Of a stretch of 64,000 nucleotides of DNA, positions 53,869 through 64,000 are shown one piece after another. The stretch spans positions 868,501-932,500 of the forward strand of contig NC_008570.1 in NCBI RefSeq assembly GCF_000014805.1, in the 5' to 3' direction. Made by a program: the position numbers and the translations under genes. The notes below the pieces were generated by a model. That model was not told the origin of the DNA. It did no database searches and was given only the letters and a program-made list of their open reading frames with translations. Origin of the DNA: Aeromonas hydrophila subsp. hydrophila ATCC 7966. GTDB lineage: Bacteria; Pseudomonadota; Gammaproteobacteria; Enterobacterales; Aeromonadaceae. Position 1 is the stretch's first letter. Every line of letters starts with the position of its first letter.

Positions 53869-53891
53869 CTGCTGCGCTTACTTTCCTGCCA

Positions 53892-55244
53892 TCAGGGCCT
53901 GCCCTGATGGCACAACTGCTCGAAGCGGTGGCGGGCATACCACCAGGCCAGAGTGCCCGCCGCCAGATTGGCCACGAGAATGCCCAGATAGATCCCCTGC
54001 TCCCCTCCCAGTTTCGCCCCCAGCCAGGCCCCTGGCAGCAAGAAGACAAACAGCCGCAACCCGTTGAACAGGAAAGAGACGCTGGAAGCCCTCACGCCAT
54101 TCAAGGCGGACGCGAGCAGCATCACCATGCCCTGAAAGCCGTAGCCGATGGGCACCAGGTGCAGATAGAGCACGATGAGGCGCACTACCTGCGGATGACT
54201 GCTGAACAGCTCGGCGATGAAGGGGGCCAGCAGCCAGGTCAGCGCGTATACCGCCAGCTGGAACAGCAGGGCAAAGCGCATGCAAAACTGCAGCGCCGCC
54301 TTGGCGCGGGCCGGGTTGCCCGCCCCGCAGTTTTGCGAGATGAAGGGGGCCAGCACGGAGGAGAGCGCCATCATCACGATAAGCAGCAGGGCTTCCACTC
54401 TCGATGCGGCGCCGTAGGCGGCCACCACTTCCGTCCCCAGCCCGGCGAAGATGGTCATCAGCACGGCGTTGGCCAGCGGATTGAGCATGTTGGTGAAAGA
54501 GGCGGGCACCGCCACGTGCAGCAGGGCGCGCCAGTGGGCCAGCAACTGCGGGCGCGGGGAGAGGCGCCAGCGCAGCAGCCCTTCCCGGTGGCGCAATATA
54601 TAGAGGCTGACCAGCATGGCCATCAGCCAGGAGAGGGAGGTGGCGATGGCGGCGCCGCGGATCCCCCAAGCGGGGAAGGGGCCTATGCCGAAGATGAGCA
54701 GGGGATCCAGCACCCCGTTGACCAGCCCGGCCACCGTCATCACCAGGCTGGGGGTCTTGGTATCGCCGGTGGCCCGGATGGCGGCATTGCCCACCATGGG
54801 CAGCACCAGCATGGGGACGGTCAGATACCAGATCAGCATGTAGTCGTAGATGAGGGCGATCAGCTCATCGCTGGCGCCGAGCAACCGGAACAGCGGGTGT
54901 ATGGTCAGTGCCCCCGCCAGGGCGATGAGGGCGACCAGCAACACGGCCAGAAACAGGTTGTCGGTGGTGATGCGGGCGGCTTCATCATGCTTGCCCTGGC
55001 CGAGTGCATGACCCATCACCGCAGAGAGGCCGGCTCCCAATCCCATCGCCAGCGAGGTGACCACGAAGGTTACCGGAAAGGTGAAGCTGATGGCGGCCAG
55101 TGCCTGGGTGCCCAGCATGCCGATGAAGAAGGTGTCGACCAGGTTGAAGGCGAGAATGGCGACGATGCCGAGGATCATCGGGCCCGTCATGCGCAGCAAT
55201 ACGGACGTCATGGGGGCGGTCAGCAGGGGATTGGGTCGGGTCAC
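53892..55244 (-). CDS. MATE-family efflux transporter
   Basis: Multidrug/toxin extrusion protein of about 450 residues with 12 TM helices in two MatE halves (GPMILGIVAILAFNLVDTFFIG; VPASFTNMLNPLANAVLM). Exchanges cationic drugs for Na+ or H+. The GTG at 55244 (AGAGACGAG upstream) gives a normal N-terminus; an upstream in-frame extension to 55292 and an ATG at 55211 are alternatives. It is convergent with fxsA and divergent from groES. Confidence 0.85.
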   Translation of the reverse strand: MTRPNPLLTAPMTSVLLRMTGPMILGIVAILAFNLVDTFFIGMLGTQALAAISFTFPVTFVVTSLAMGLGAGLSAVMGHALGQGKHDEAARITTDNLFLAVLLVALIALAGALTIHPLFRLLGASDELIALIYDYMLIWYLTVPMLVLPMVGNAAIRATGDTKTPSLVMTVAGLVNGVLDPLLIFGIGPFPAWGIRGAAIATSLSWLMAMLVSLYILRHREGLLRWRLSPRPQLLAHWRALLHVAVPASFTNMLNPLANAVLMTIFAGLGTEVVAAYGAASRVEALLLIVMMALSSVLAPFISQNCGAGNPARAKAALQFCMRFALLFQLAVYALTWLLAPFIAELFSSHPQVVRLIVLYLHLVPIGYGFQGMVMLLASALNGVRASSVSFLFNGLRLFVFLLPGAWLGAKLGGEQGIYLGILVANLAAGTLAWWYARHRFEQLCHQGRP

Positions 55245-55370
55245 GGGCTCGTCTCTGTACGTCTGGCGGAGTTCTGGCTGCGGGCAGCACAAACCGGTTT
55301 CCTGACCGGGACTTCGGGAGATCCATCGAAGACGTTCATAGTACGTGAAAATATTTTTTTTGTATTTGCC

Positions 55371-55399
55371 CTTGAAGGGTTAACAAACGTGCCCCACAT
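55371..55399 (+). promoter_or_regulatory. sigma-32 (heat-shock) type promoter of groESL
   Basis: CCCTTGAA with CTTGAA at 55371-55376, a 15-bp spacer and CCCCACAT at 55392-55399, closely matching the RpoH consensus (CTTGAA / CCCCATNT). It lies 76 nt before groES. Confidence 0.87.
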
Positions 55400-55474
55400 C
55401 GGAGACATATCTAATTTGGCCAGGAATGGCCATTCCTCAAAGCAACACAGAGACTCATTTTGGGAGAGTTATCG

Positions 55475-55768
55475 ATGAAAATTCGTCCACTGCACGACCG
55501 CGTCATCATCAAGCGCATCGAAGCTGAAGCCAAATCCGCTGGCGGCATTGTCTTGACTGGTACTGCGGCCCAGAAGTCCACCCGTGGTGAAGTTCTTGCC
55601 GTGGGGACTGGCCGAATTCTGGATAATGGCGATGTCAAAGCCCTCGCCGTCAAGGTTGGTGACAAGGTGATCTTCAACGAAGGCTACGGTGTGAAGACCG
55701 AGAAGCTGGATGGTCAGGACGTACTGATCCTGTCTGAAACCGACATCCTGGCGATTGTCGAAGAGTAA
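55475..55768 (+). CDS. groES: co-chaperonin GroES
   Basis: GroEL cap, 97 residues: [16 protein letters not shown] at the N-terminus, the mobile loop [20 protein letters not shown] with its hydrophobic GIVL tripeptide, and [16 protein letters not shown] 55475 follows TGGGAGAG. First gene of the heat-shock operon with groEL 41 nt downstream. Confidence 0.98.
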   Translation: MKIRPLHDRVIIKRIEAEAKSAGGIVLTGTAAQKSTRGEVLAVGTGRILDNGDVKALAVKVGDKVIFNEGYGVKTEKLDGQDVLILSETDILAIVEE

Positions 55769-55797
55769 TCCACCCTTTCCCCCTGCGAATTGATTGA

Positions 55798-57444
<1,647 letters not shown>

Positions 57445-57461
57445 TTCAGCCCTGGTTACCA

Positions 57462-57490
57462 AACGGCTCGCTTTTGCGGGCCGTTTTTTT
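57462..57490 (+). terminator. groEL terminator
   Basis: AACGGCTCGC-TTTT-GCGGGCCGTT (10-bp stem with one T-G pair) followed by a T-run. Confidence 0.9.
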
Positions 57491-57539
57491 TATGGCGACT
57501 AAACTGAGTCTATTGTCAGTGACTTAATCAGAGGTGAGT

Positions 57540-58037
57540 ATGCGTGTACTGGGTTTGATTCCATTACTGTTTTCTCTGACCATGCCGGTGATGGCACTTG
57601 AGGCGCCACAGGGGCCCGTCATTTTGAAGGTGACCGGCAATGTGCTGCCGGCCGAAGCGACGGAGGGGGTGGTCTCCTTCGATCTCGCCATGCTCAAGGC
57701 CCTGCCGCAGCATGAGATAGTGACCAGCAATCCCTGGGTCGACAAACCGCACAAGTATGTGGGGCCCAAGTTGGCGGATGTCTTGGCTGCCGTCGGTGCG
57801 GATGGCAAGGCGATCACCTTGACGGCCTTGAACAGTTTTCAGATCAGGATCAACTGGGATAAGGTCAGGCAATACGACCCGATTCTGGCCTGGCAAGATG
57901 ACGGGGTCACCATGCGGGTACGGAATAAGGGACCGCTTTGGTTTATCCTACCGCTGGATCAGTATCCCGAGCTGAAACGCTCGGAGTTTACCGACATGAT
58001 GATTTGGCAACTGAATGCCATTGATATTCAGCATTGA
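57540..58037 (+). CDS. small periplasmic protein with an oxidoreductase molybdopterin-binding-like domain
   Basis: A 165-residue exported protein: signal peptide 1-19 (MPVMA/LEAP) and a single domain resembling the sulfite-oxidase/YedY molybdopterin fold (VILKVTGNV, VSFDLAMLKALPQHEIVT, YVGPKLADVLAAVGA, KGPLWFILPLDQYPELK). It has no evident Cys to ligate molybdenum, so it is probably a binding or sensing domain rather than an enzyme. ATG 57540 follows AGAGGTG. It lies 23 nt upstream of a membrane GGDEF/EAL gene, suggesting that it feeds a periplasmic signal to that protein. Confidence 0.78.
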   Translation: MRVLGLIPLLFSLTMPVMALEAPQGPVILKVTGNVLPAEATEGVVSFDLAMLKALPQHEIVTSNPWVDKPHKYVGPKLADVLAAVGADGKAITLTALNSFQIRINWDKVRQYDPILAWQDDGVTMRVRNKGPLWFILPLDQYPELKRSEFTDMMIWQLNAIDIQH

Positions 58038-58060
58038 TGTAGTGGCTTGCGGGAGTACGA

Positions 58061-59992
58061 GTGAAAGCAAAGACCAAGGCGTGGCCTTTACTCATCGTTC
58101 TTTACCTATCCATCCTGTTGTTCACAGGAAGCACTCTCTATTGCCTCGCGCAGATACAGAATGCGACCCGAGTGATGGAGAGGTACACCTATGACGTCTC
58201 CTGGGCCCTGATGCAGTTGCAACTGGAGTTGGGGCGCTTCCTCAACTCCGTCGAGATCTACCATTATGGCGGCATTGATCACGATACCCTGATGCTGCGT
58301 TACGACATCCTGTGGAGCCGCACCCCCATCCTACTCAGTGGCCAGTTGCGTCAGAGCATGAAGGACAAGCAGAAGACCTTGCGGCTGGTGCAGCTGATCG
58401 AAAGCAACATTCGCGAGATGGAGCCCAATATCACCAATCTGAAGGCGGGGACACCCGATTATCAGCAGATATTGATGCGCCTGGTTCCTCTGCAGGAGCC
58501 ACTCTCCTATTCTCTCGCCTCCGTGATGCAGAAGAACATCAACGTCTATTCAGGCAATGACAAACGCTTTGGCCAGCTGCGCAATGCGCTGCTGTTCATG
58601 GTCTCAGGGCTGGTGCTGTCGGTGATGCTGCTGAGTGGTTTGTTGATCCGCGAGGCCCGCCGCCATTTCAGAGCAGCACGGGTCGACCCCCTGACCGGAC
58701 TCTCGAACCGGCTGGCCTTGCTGGAGAAAATGGAGTCCTACGCTACCAAGGAGACGCCGTTTGGCCTGGTGCTGGTGGACATCAACGATTTTCGCGACAT
58801 CAACAGCAAGTTCGGCTACAACACCGGTGATTTCCTGTTGCAGGAGCTGGCAAAGCGAATGCGCAGTTTGTGTGAAAACGGTGAGTGGGTGGCCCGGCTG
58901 GGCGGCGATCAGTTTGCCATGATCCAGCGTGAAAGCAGTGACCTGCGCCAGGTGAGGGAGCTGGTGGCCCGCCTGCTGCATGCGCTCAAGCAGGACATCA
59001 TCATCGACAACTACCCATTCCGCCTGGAGGTGGGTATCGGCATCGCCTTCTTCCCGATGGACAGCAAGCATACTCAGGAGCTGCTCAGCCGCGCCGAGCA
59101 GGCCTTGTTTCACAGCCGCAAGACCCATGTGCCATACGTCATCTACGACAACTCGTTGCTCAATGAAACGGCGCGCCGCAAGCATTTGGCAAGCGACATG
59201 ATCATGGCGCTCGAGCACAATGCACTCGAGCTCTATTACCAGCCCATCGTCAATCTCGAGAGTGGCCGCTGCGAGGCGGTGGAAGCCTTGCTGCGCTGGC
59301 GTCACCCTGAGTTGGGTTTCATTCCACCCAACGAGGTGATCCAGGTTGCCGAGGAGTTCCAGCTGGCCGAGAAGCTGGGCAGCTGGGTATTGAACACGGC
59401 CTGCGAGCAGCTCTATCAGTGGCAGCAACTGGGTTTGGTTGATTTGCAGATGTGCGTCAATATCTCGCCTGGCATGTATCAGCGCAATCTGTTGAAGCTG
59501 GTTGCCAAGGCATTGATGGACCACCATATTCCGGCCGCCAGCCTGGTGCTGGAGGTGACGGAAGACACCACCATGCGCGAGGTGAAAAACTCCCTGCAAC
59601 TAATGCAGGATCTCAATCAGCAGGGGGTACAGCTGGCACTGGATGACTTTGGCACTGGCTACTCCTCGCTCAGTTATCTGCAGAAGCTGCCGGTCAGCAA
59701 GGTGAAGATCGATCGCTCCTTCATCCAGGGGATCGATACGTCGATCGAGGCATCCGAGCTGGTCGCCAACATCTGCCGGATGGGTTCCATGCTGGGCAAG
59801 AGTCTGGTGTGTGAAGGGATAGAAACTCAGGCTCAGCTCGACGTGTTGCGCACCCTCACTGATATTCATCTCTATGGTCAGGGCTATCTGTTCAGCCGCC
59901 CAGAACAGGCGGAGAAGGTTTATCAAACCCTGCTGGAGATGGAAGAAGAGTGGCTGGAGCGGCGTCAACCGGACAAGGCGTATTTAATTTAG
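58061..59992 (+). CDS. membrane GGDEF/EAL protein, probable c-di-GMP phosphodiesterase
   Basis: A 643-residue signalling protein: TM helix about 8-30, a periplasmic helical region (about 31-175), TM about 180-203, a GGDEF domain (about 215-370) and an EAL domain (about 385-635). The GGDEF motif is degenerate (ARLGGDQF, near 283) and no RxxD inhibitory site is seen upstream of it, so cyclase activity is doubtful. The EAL domain keeps EALLRWRHP (near 407) and DDFGTGYSSLSYLQKLP...KIDRSFI, with metal and catalytic residues, so it should break down c-di-GMP. GTG start after GGGAGTACGA. Likely co-transcribed with the periplasmic gene before it. Confidence 0.88.
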   Translation: MKAKTKAWPLLIVLYLSILLFTGSTLYCLAQIQNATRVMERYTYDVSWALMQLQLELGRFLNSVEIYHYGGIDHDTLMLRYDILWSRTPILLSGQLRQSMKDKQKTLRLVQLIESNIREMEPNITNLKAGTPDYQQILMRLVPLQEPLSYSLASVMQKNINVYSGNDKRFGQLRNALLFMVSGLVLSVMLLSGLLIREARRHFRAARVDPLTGLSNRLALLEKMESYATKETPFGLVLVDINDFRDINSKFGYNTGDFLLQELAKRMRSLCENGEWVARLGGDQFAMIQRESSDLRQVRELVARLLHALKQDIIIDNYPFRLEVGIGIAFFPMDSKHTQELLSRAEQALFHSRKTHVPYVIYDNSLLNETARRKHLASDMIMALEHNALELYYQPIVNLESGRCEAVEALLRWRHPELGFIPPNEVIQVAEEFQLAEKLGSWVLNTACEQLYQWQQLGLVDLQMCVNISPGMYQRNLLKLVAKALMDHHIPAASLVLEVTEDTTMREVKNSLQLMQDLNQQGVQLALDDFGTGYSSLSYLQKLPVSKVKIDRSFIQGIDTSIEASELVANICRMGSMLGKSLVCEGIETQAQLDVLRTLTDIHLYGQGYLFSRPEQAEKVYQTLLEMEEEWLERRQPDKAYLI

Positions 59993-60050
59993 CCAAAATG
60001 GCTCATGCTTGGCCCAAGATGGCCGATAGTCTTAAAGCAGGAGGTACACC

Positions 60051-60239
60051 ATGGATATATCTAGTTCTGCATCTGCGTCATTTGGTTCTGCATTGATGAC
60101 GGCCAGCCTGGCCAAGAAACAACAGACCCAAGAAGGTGAATCTGCATTGAAACTGCTGCAAACAGCAGCTCAATCAGCACCGGTTGCACCGACATCGGCC
60201 AACGCTTCTTTGGGAAGTAACATCGATATTCGCGTCTGA
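60051..60239 (+). CDS. YjfB-like putative motility protein
   Basis: A 62-residue Ser/Ala-rich protein of the YjfB (putative motility protein) family: short N-terminus MDISSSASASFGSALM, a central Lys/Gln helix (LAKKQQTQEGESALKLLQTAAQ) and the family C-terminal G(S/N)xIDIRV motif. Ribosome site AGGAGGT before ATG 60051. Function is not known in detail; its place after a c-di-GMP gene fits a motility link. A strong terminator follows. Confidence 0.8.
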   Translation: MDISSSASASFGSALMTASLAKKQQTQEGESALKLLQTAAQSAPVAPTSANASLGSNIDIRV

Positions 60240-60247
60240 CCCTAACG

Positions 60248-60282
60248 AAAAAGCCCCCATCCAGTCGATGGGGGCTTTTTTA
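60248..60282. terminator. bidirectional terminator after the YjfB-like gene
   Basis: AAAAAGCCCCCAT-CCAGTCG-ATGGGGGCTTTTT, a 13-bp stem between convergent genes. Confidence 0.94.
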
Positions 60283-60312
60283 TGTCTGCGATATCGCGAT
60301 GTCTATCTTGGC

Positions 60313-60969
60313 TCAGACCGGAAAAGGGGCTGGCGCCTCGAAGGTCATCCGCTCGCCGCTGCGGGGGTGGCTGATGGTCAGACTGGCCGCATGCAGGTAG
60401 AGATGGGGGGCAGCCGCCAGCGCATCCGGATGGGCGTAGAGATTGTCACCCAGAATCGGGTGCCCCAGCTCCAGCATATGGACGCGCAACTGGTGCGAGC
60501 GACCCGTGATGGGAGTCAGCTTGATCAGGCTGTTACCATTCTCTACCTTCAATTTTTCCCACAGGGTAAGAGCGTGACGGCCCTCCTCGTGGTCCACCTT
60601 CTGCTTCGGCCGGTTGGGCCAGTCGACGCAGAGCGGCAGGTCGACCTGACCCGACGCTGCCTCCGGCTCGCCCCACACCCAGGCGAGGTAGTGCTTCTCG
60701 GTCTCGCGCTCGCGAAATTGCCGACTCAGCTCCCGATGGGAATTGGGATTGAGGGGAATGACAATGACGCCAGTGGTGGACATGTCGAGGCGATGAGCCG
60801 CCGCTGCCTTGGGATGCTGCTGCTTTACCCGATGCAGGACGCTGTCTTCATTCTCGGGGCCGCGCCCGGGGACGCTCAGCAGGCCAGTGGGCTTGTTGAC
60901 CACCATGATGTCCTTGTCCTTGAACAGGATATCGAGCCAGGGTTCCAGAGGCGGTGAGTATTCAAACAT
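60313..60969 (-). CDS. rluA: dual-specificity RNA pseudouridine synthase RluA
   Basis: Makes pseudouridine at 23S rRNA position 746 and position 32 of some tRNAs. The 218-residue protein has VNKPTGLLSVPGRGPEN, the catalytic HRLDMSTTGVIV (Asp), and GRSHQLRVHMLELGHPILGD. No S4 domain, as usual for RluA. It lies downstream of rapA on the same strand, as in E. coli. Confidence 0.96.
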   Translation of the reverse strand: MFEYSPPLEPWLDILFKDKDIMVVNKPTGLLSVPGRGPENEDSVLHRVKQQHPKAAAAHRLDMSTTGVIVIPLNPNSHRELSRQFRERETEKHYLAWVWGEPEAASGQVDLPLCVDWPNRPKQKVDHEEGRHALTLWEKLKVENGNSLIKLTPITGRSHQLRVHMLELGHPILGDNLYAHPDALAAAPHLYLHAASLTISHPRSGERMTFEAPAPFPV

Positions 60970-61005
60970 AAATGTCTCGCATCAGAAGGTGGGGGCAAGC
61001 CCCCA

Positions 61006-61053
61006 TCAGTTATGAGTAACCACAATCATAAAGGGCATGGCATCCGGCATGAG
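61006..61053 (-). repeat. imperfect copy of the rapA 3' end, 73 bp downstream of the original
   Basis: Read on the minus strand, 61053-61006 encodes LMPDAMPFMIVVTHN-stop. The true RapA C-terminus (61123-61079) encodes [18 protein letters not shown]. The copies are 73 nt apart, so the downstream one is in the +1 frame. That frame stays open from just before the rapA stop through the copy. It is either a decayed duplication or an alternative C-terminus reached by frameshift. Confidence 0.75.
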
Positions 61054-61078
61054 CCGGTCATGTCTCTTCAGTATCGCG

Positions 61079-63946
61079 TCAGTTATGGGTGACCACGATA
61101 AAGCGGATGGCATCCAGCTTGAGTTGGGTCTGATCGATCAGGTGGTGCAATTCTGCCTGCAGATTGCGCAGATAATCCAGTTCGCTGTCGCGCACGTTCG
61201 GGTTGACCGCCTTGAGCGCTTCCAGCCTGTCCAGATCCTGTTGCAGGGTCTGCGCCATCTGGGCGCGGGCCTTGTCGACAATCCCGCCTTTCAGCTCTTC
61301 GGCAATGGCCTGGCCCTTGCCAATCAGACCGTGGATCACCGGTTGGGACGCGGTGACCAGCTTGCTGCCGAGGTGGCGGTTGACCGGCGTCAGCTGGCGG
61401 TTGAAGGCATCGAACGCCACTTTTTCGCCCAGATTCTGGCCGTTCTTGTCCATCAGCAGACGGATCGGGGTCGGCGGCATGAAGCGATAGAGCTGGGGAT
61501 GGGCCGCAGACTCGGCAACGAAGATCAGCTCAAGCAGGATGGAGCCGATAGGCAGCGCCTTGTTCTTGAGCAGCGCAACCGAGGTCGCACCGATCTCGGA
61601 GCCGAGGATCAGGTCGATACCGCCGCGCATCATGGGGTGATCCCAGGAAAGCAGCGCCATGTCATCCCGCGACAGAGCGGTGTTGCGATCGAAGGTGATG
61701 GTCATGCCGTCTTGCGGCAGGCCCGGGAAGCTGGAGACCAGCATGTGATCCCCCGGGGTCAGCACCAGCGCGTTCTCGCCACGGTCATCCTGATTGACGC
61801 CGATCTCGTCGAACATCTTGAGAGCGAAGGAGATCATGCCGGTGTCGTCATCTTCGGCGGCGAGCTTGTCGACCAGCTGCTGGGCGGCGGCGCCACCGCT
61901 GGAGTGGATCTCCAGCAGGCGATCGCGACCCTGTTCCAGCCGGGCCTTGAGCGGCTCGTGCAGCTCGCGAGTCTTGACCAGCAGGGCGTCGAGGGGGGCC
62001 TGATCGCCGGTGTTGGCGGCCAGCAGCTCGAACAGCTCGTCACGCACCGCTTCAAATACCGGACGGGCAGTCGGGCAGGTCTGCTCGAACGCATCCAGAC
62101 CATCGTGATACCAGAGCTGCAGGGCGCGCTGGGAGGTGCCCTCCAGATAGGGAACGTGGATCTCGACGGTATTCTGCTGACCGATACGGTCCAGTCGACC
62201 GATGCGCTGCTCCAGCAGATCCGGGTTGAGGGGCAGATCGAACAGCACCAGATGGCTGGCAAACTGGAAGTTGCGACCCTCTGAGCCAATCTCGGAGCAG
62301 AGCAGCACCTGAGCGCCCCCCTCTTGCTGAGCGAAATAGGCTGAGGCTTTGTCTCGCTCGAGGATAGACATCCCTTCATGGAACACGGCCCCACGGATCC
62401 CTTCACGGGTACGCAGCGCCTCTTCCAGCGCGATGGCGGTGGCAGCTTCGGAGCAGATCACCAGTACCTTCTGCTGGCGGGCAGAGAGCAGCAGTTCCAG
62501 CAACCATTCGACGCGGGGGTCGAACTGAGTCCAGGTAGCGTTGTCGCCTTCGAATTGCTGGAAGATCTTCTCCGGATAGAGGTAGCGCAGGGCGCGGGTC
62601 TGCAGATCGCCGCCATTGCCACCCATCATGCCCATCACCTTGATGGCGGTCTTGTACTGCTCTGGCAGCGGCATGGGGTAGACGTTGAGGTGACGCTCGG
62701 GGAAGCCCTGAATATTGGCGCGGCTGTTACGGAACAGCACCCGGCCGGTGCCGTGCTGGTCCAGCAGCTTGGCGACCGCCTGCTGACGGGCAGCTGCATC
62801 GCTCAAGTCCAGCCCTTCCAGCTGGCTGGCAAGGATTCTTTTAGCTTCATCGCTCAGGGTCTCGCCATCCAGCAGCTCTTGCGCTGCGCTGGCGACCTGA
62901 CCATAGGCCTGCTCCTCGGCGAGGAAGGCGTCGTAGTCGTAGAAACGTTCCGGGTCGAGCAGGCGCAGACGGGCAAAGTGGCTCTGGTGGCCCAGCTGAT
63001 CCGGGGTGGCGGTCAGCAGCAGCACGCCCGGCACCTGTTCGGCCAGCGCTTCGACCATCTCATAGGCACGGCTCGGCGCCTCTTCGCTCCACTCCAGATG
63101 GTGGGCTTCGTCGACAACCAGCAGATCCCACTCGGCTTCCAGCACCTGTTCGAAGCGACGACGCTTCTTGCGCAGGAAGTCGAGACTGCAGATCACCAGC
63201 TGTTCGGTCTCGAAGGGGTTCTCCGCATCGGCGAACGCCTCGATGCAGCGCTCCTCGTCAAACAGAGAGAAGTGCAGGTTGAAGCGGCGCAGCATTTCAA
63301 CCAGCCACTGGTGCTGGAGAGTCTCGGGCAGCAGAATGAGCACGCGATGGGCGCGGCCGGAGAGCAACTGCTGGTGAATGATCATGCCTGCTTCGATGGT
63401 CTTGCCCAGACCTACCTCATCGGCCAGCAATACACGCGGGGCGTAGCGGTGACCTACTTCATGGGCGATATAGAGCTGGTGCGGGATCAGGCTGACCCGG
63501 CCACCGGCCAGACCGCGAGTCGGGTTGCGGCGACGTTGGTGCTGGTTGATCAACGCCTCGTAGCGCAGGGTAAAGCGGGACATCCGGTCAATCTGGCCGG
63601 CGAACAGGCGATCCTGCGGCTTGTTGAACTTGATGAAGTTGTTGAGAAACACTTCCTTGAGGGCAACGGGCTCATCATTGTCGGTACGCACACCGACATA
63701 TATAAGCAGGCCGTCTTTCTCCTGCACTTCTTCGACCGTCATGGTCCAGTCTTCGTGACTGGCTATCTGATCGCCCACATTGAAGCTGACCCGGGTCACC
63801 GGCGCCTCTTCTTTGGCATACATGCGGTTTTCACCGGTAGCCGGAAACAACAGGGTAACCATGCGTCCTTCAACAGCAACGACAGTCCCCAACCCCAGAT
63901 CCGTCTCTGTATCACTAATCCAACGCTGGCCAAGTGCAAAAGGCAT
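61079..63946 (-). CDS. rapA: RNA polymerase-associated SWI2/SNF2 ATPase RapA
   Basis: Recycles RNA polymerase after transcription, 955 residues. Two N-terminal Tudor-like domains ([20 protein letters not shown], about 1-105), then the SNF2 core: Walker [21 protein letters not shown] box [21 protein letters not shown]; the helicase C lobe with [17 protein letters not shown] and [12 protein letters not shown]; and a long C-terminal region. ATG 63946 fits the family start. Its terminal codons are duplicated just downstream. Confidence 0.96.
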   Translation of the reverse strand: MPFALGQRWISDTETDLGLGTVVAVEGRMVTLLFPATGENRMYAKEEAPVTRVSFNVGDQIASHEDWTMTVEEVQEKDGLLIYVGVRTDNDEPVALKEVFLNNFIKFNKPQDRLFAGQIDRMSRFTLRYEALINQHQRRRNPTRGLAGGRVSLIPHQLYIAHEVGHRYAPRVLLADEVGLGKTIEAGMIIHQQLLSGRAHRVLILLPETLQHQWLVEMLRRFNLHFSLFDEERCIEAFADAENPFETEQLVICSLDFLRKKRRRFEQVLEAEWDLLVVDEAHHLEWSEEAPSRAYEMVEALAEQVPGVLLLTATPDQLGHQSHFARLRLLDPERFYDYDAFLAEEQAYGQVASAAQELLDGETLSDEAKRILASQLEGLDLSDAAARQQAVAKLLDQHGTGRVLFRNSRANIQGFPERHLNVYPMPLPEQYKTAIKVMGMMGGNGGDLQTRALRYLYPEKIFQQFEGDNATWTQFDPRVEWLLELLLSARQQKVLVICSEAATAIALEEALRTREGIRGAVFHEGMSILERDKASAYFAQQEGGAQVLLCSEIGSEGRNFQFASHLVLFDLPLNPDLLEQRIGRLDRIGQQNTVEIHVPYLEGTSQRALQLWYHDGLDAFEQTCPTARPVFEAVRDELFELLAANTGDQAPLDALLVKTRELHEPLKARLEQGRDRLLEIHSSGGAAAQQLVDKLAAEDDDTGMISFALKMFDEIGVNQDDRGENALVLTPGDHMLVSSFPGLPQDGMTITFDRNTALSRDDMALLSWDHPMMRGGIDLILGSEIGATSVALLKNKALPIGSILLELIFVAESAAHPQLYRFMPPTPIRLLMDKNGQNLGEKVAFDAFNRQLTPVNRHLGSKLVTASQPVIHGLIGKGQAIAEELKGGIVDKARAQMAQTLQQDLDRLEALKAVNPNVRDSELDYLRNLQAELHHLIDQTQLKLDAIRFIVVTHN

Positions 63947-64000
63947 TAAACTCTCCAAAGCCCAAGAGTGTGTGAATCGCAAAGGGGCGCTATGTTACCC

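Overview
The window is about 61% G+C, densely coded chromosomal DNA from a gammaproteobacterium, almost certainly Aeromonas. The basis is protein-level resemblance to enterobacterial and Vibrio orthologues, blocks ordered as in E. coli (barA/rlmD-relA-mazG-pyrG-eno-ftsB-ispD-ispF-truD-surE-pcm-nlpD-rpoS; rpsU-dnaG-rpoD-ileX; dcuA-aspA-fxsA-groES-groEL; rluA-rapA), and Aeromonas-type accessory genes (M4 elastase, secreted alpha-amylase, OmpC/F-like porin). No insertion sequence, prophage, integron or CRISPR array was seen. The species is not resolvable by eye.

Layout. 1-3530: end of an amino-sugar (GalNAc/galactosamine) catabolic operon, agaS and gatZ/kbaZ, divergent from the repressor gene agaR across a region with several AgaR-like sites. 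3600-7787: amidase lipoprotein, yehS, and the hybrid kinase gene barA. 7941-22567: a long plus-strand housekeeping series from rlmD to rpoS, covering the stringent response (relA, mazG), CTP synthesis, enolase, cell division (ftsB, nlpD), isoprenoid synthesis (ispDF), tRNA modification (truD), stationary-phase repair (surE, pcm) and sigma-S. 22652-28745: tsaD divergent from the macromolecular-synthesis cluster rpsU-yqeY-dnaG-rpoD, followed by tRNA-Ile2(CAU). 29201-32962: alpha-amylase and a cytochrome b561/b562 pair. 33227-36219: purH-purD. 36631-40000: zntR-like regulator, a DHFR-like protein, arfA, hemW, rdgB. 40156-48714: transporters (Bcr/CflA, MdtH), an oxidoreductase, a small hendecad-repeat lipoprotein, rimJ with a second acetyltransferase, an elastase and a LysR regulator. 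48779-57444: porin, dcuA-aspA (anaerobic aspartate/fumarate metabolism), fxsA, a MATE pump, and groESL behind a sigma-32-type promoter. 57540-60239: a periplasmic molybdopterin-domain protein next to a GGDQF/EAL phosphodiesterase candidate and a YjfB-like motility protein. 60313-63946: rluA and rapA.

No wholly new multi-gene system is evident. The items that best repay a second look are small: (i) imperfect duplications of about 75 bp at a gene edge, one of the barA start (creating a 26-codon leader ORF that overlaps the barA start) and one of the rapA end; (ii) a long hairpin spanning the arfA stop codon, as expected if arfA is made from non-stop mRNA; (iii) a 300-bp intergenic region holding five inverted repeats ahead of the hendecad lipoprotein gene; (iv) the molybdopterin-domain/EAL pair; and (v) the cluster of AgaR-like operators. 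All start codons were chosen by eye from ribosome binding sites and family lengths.
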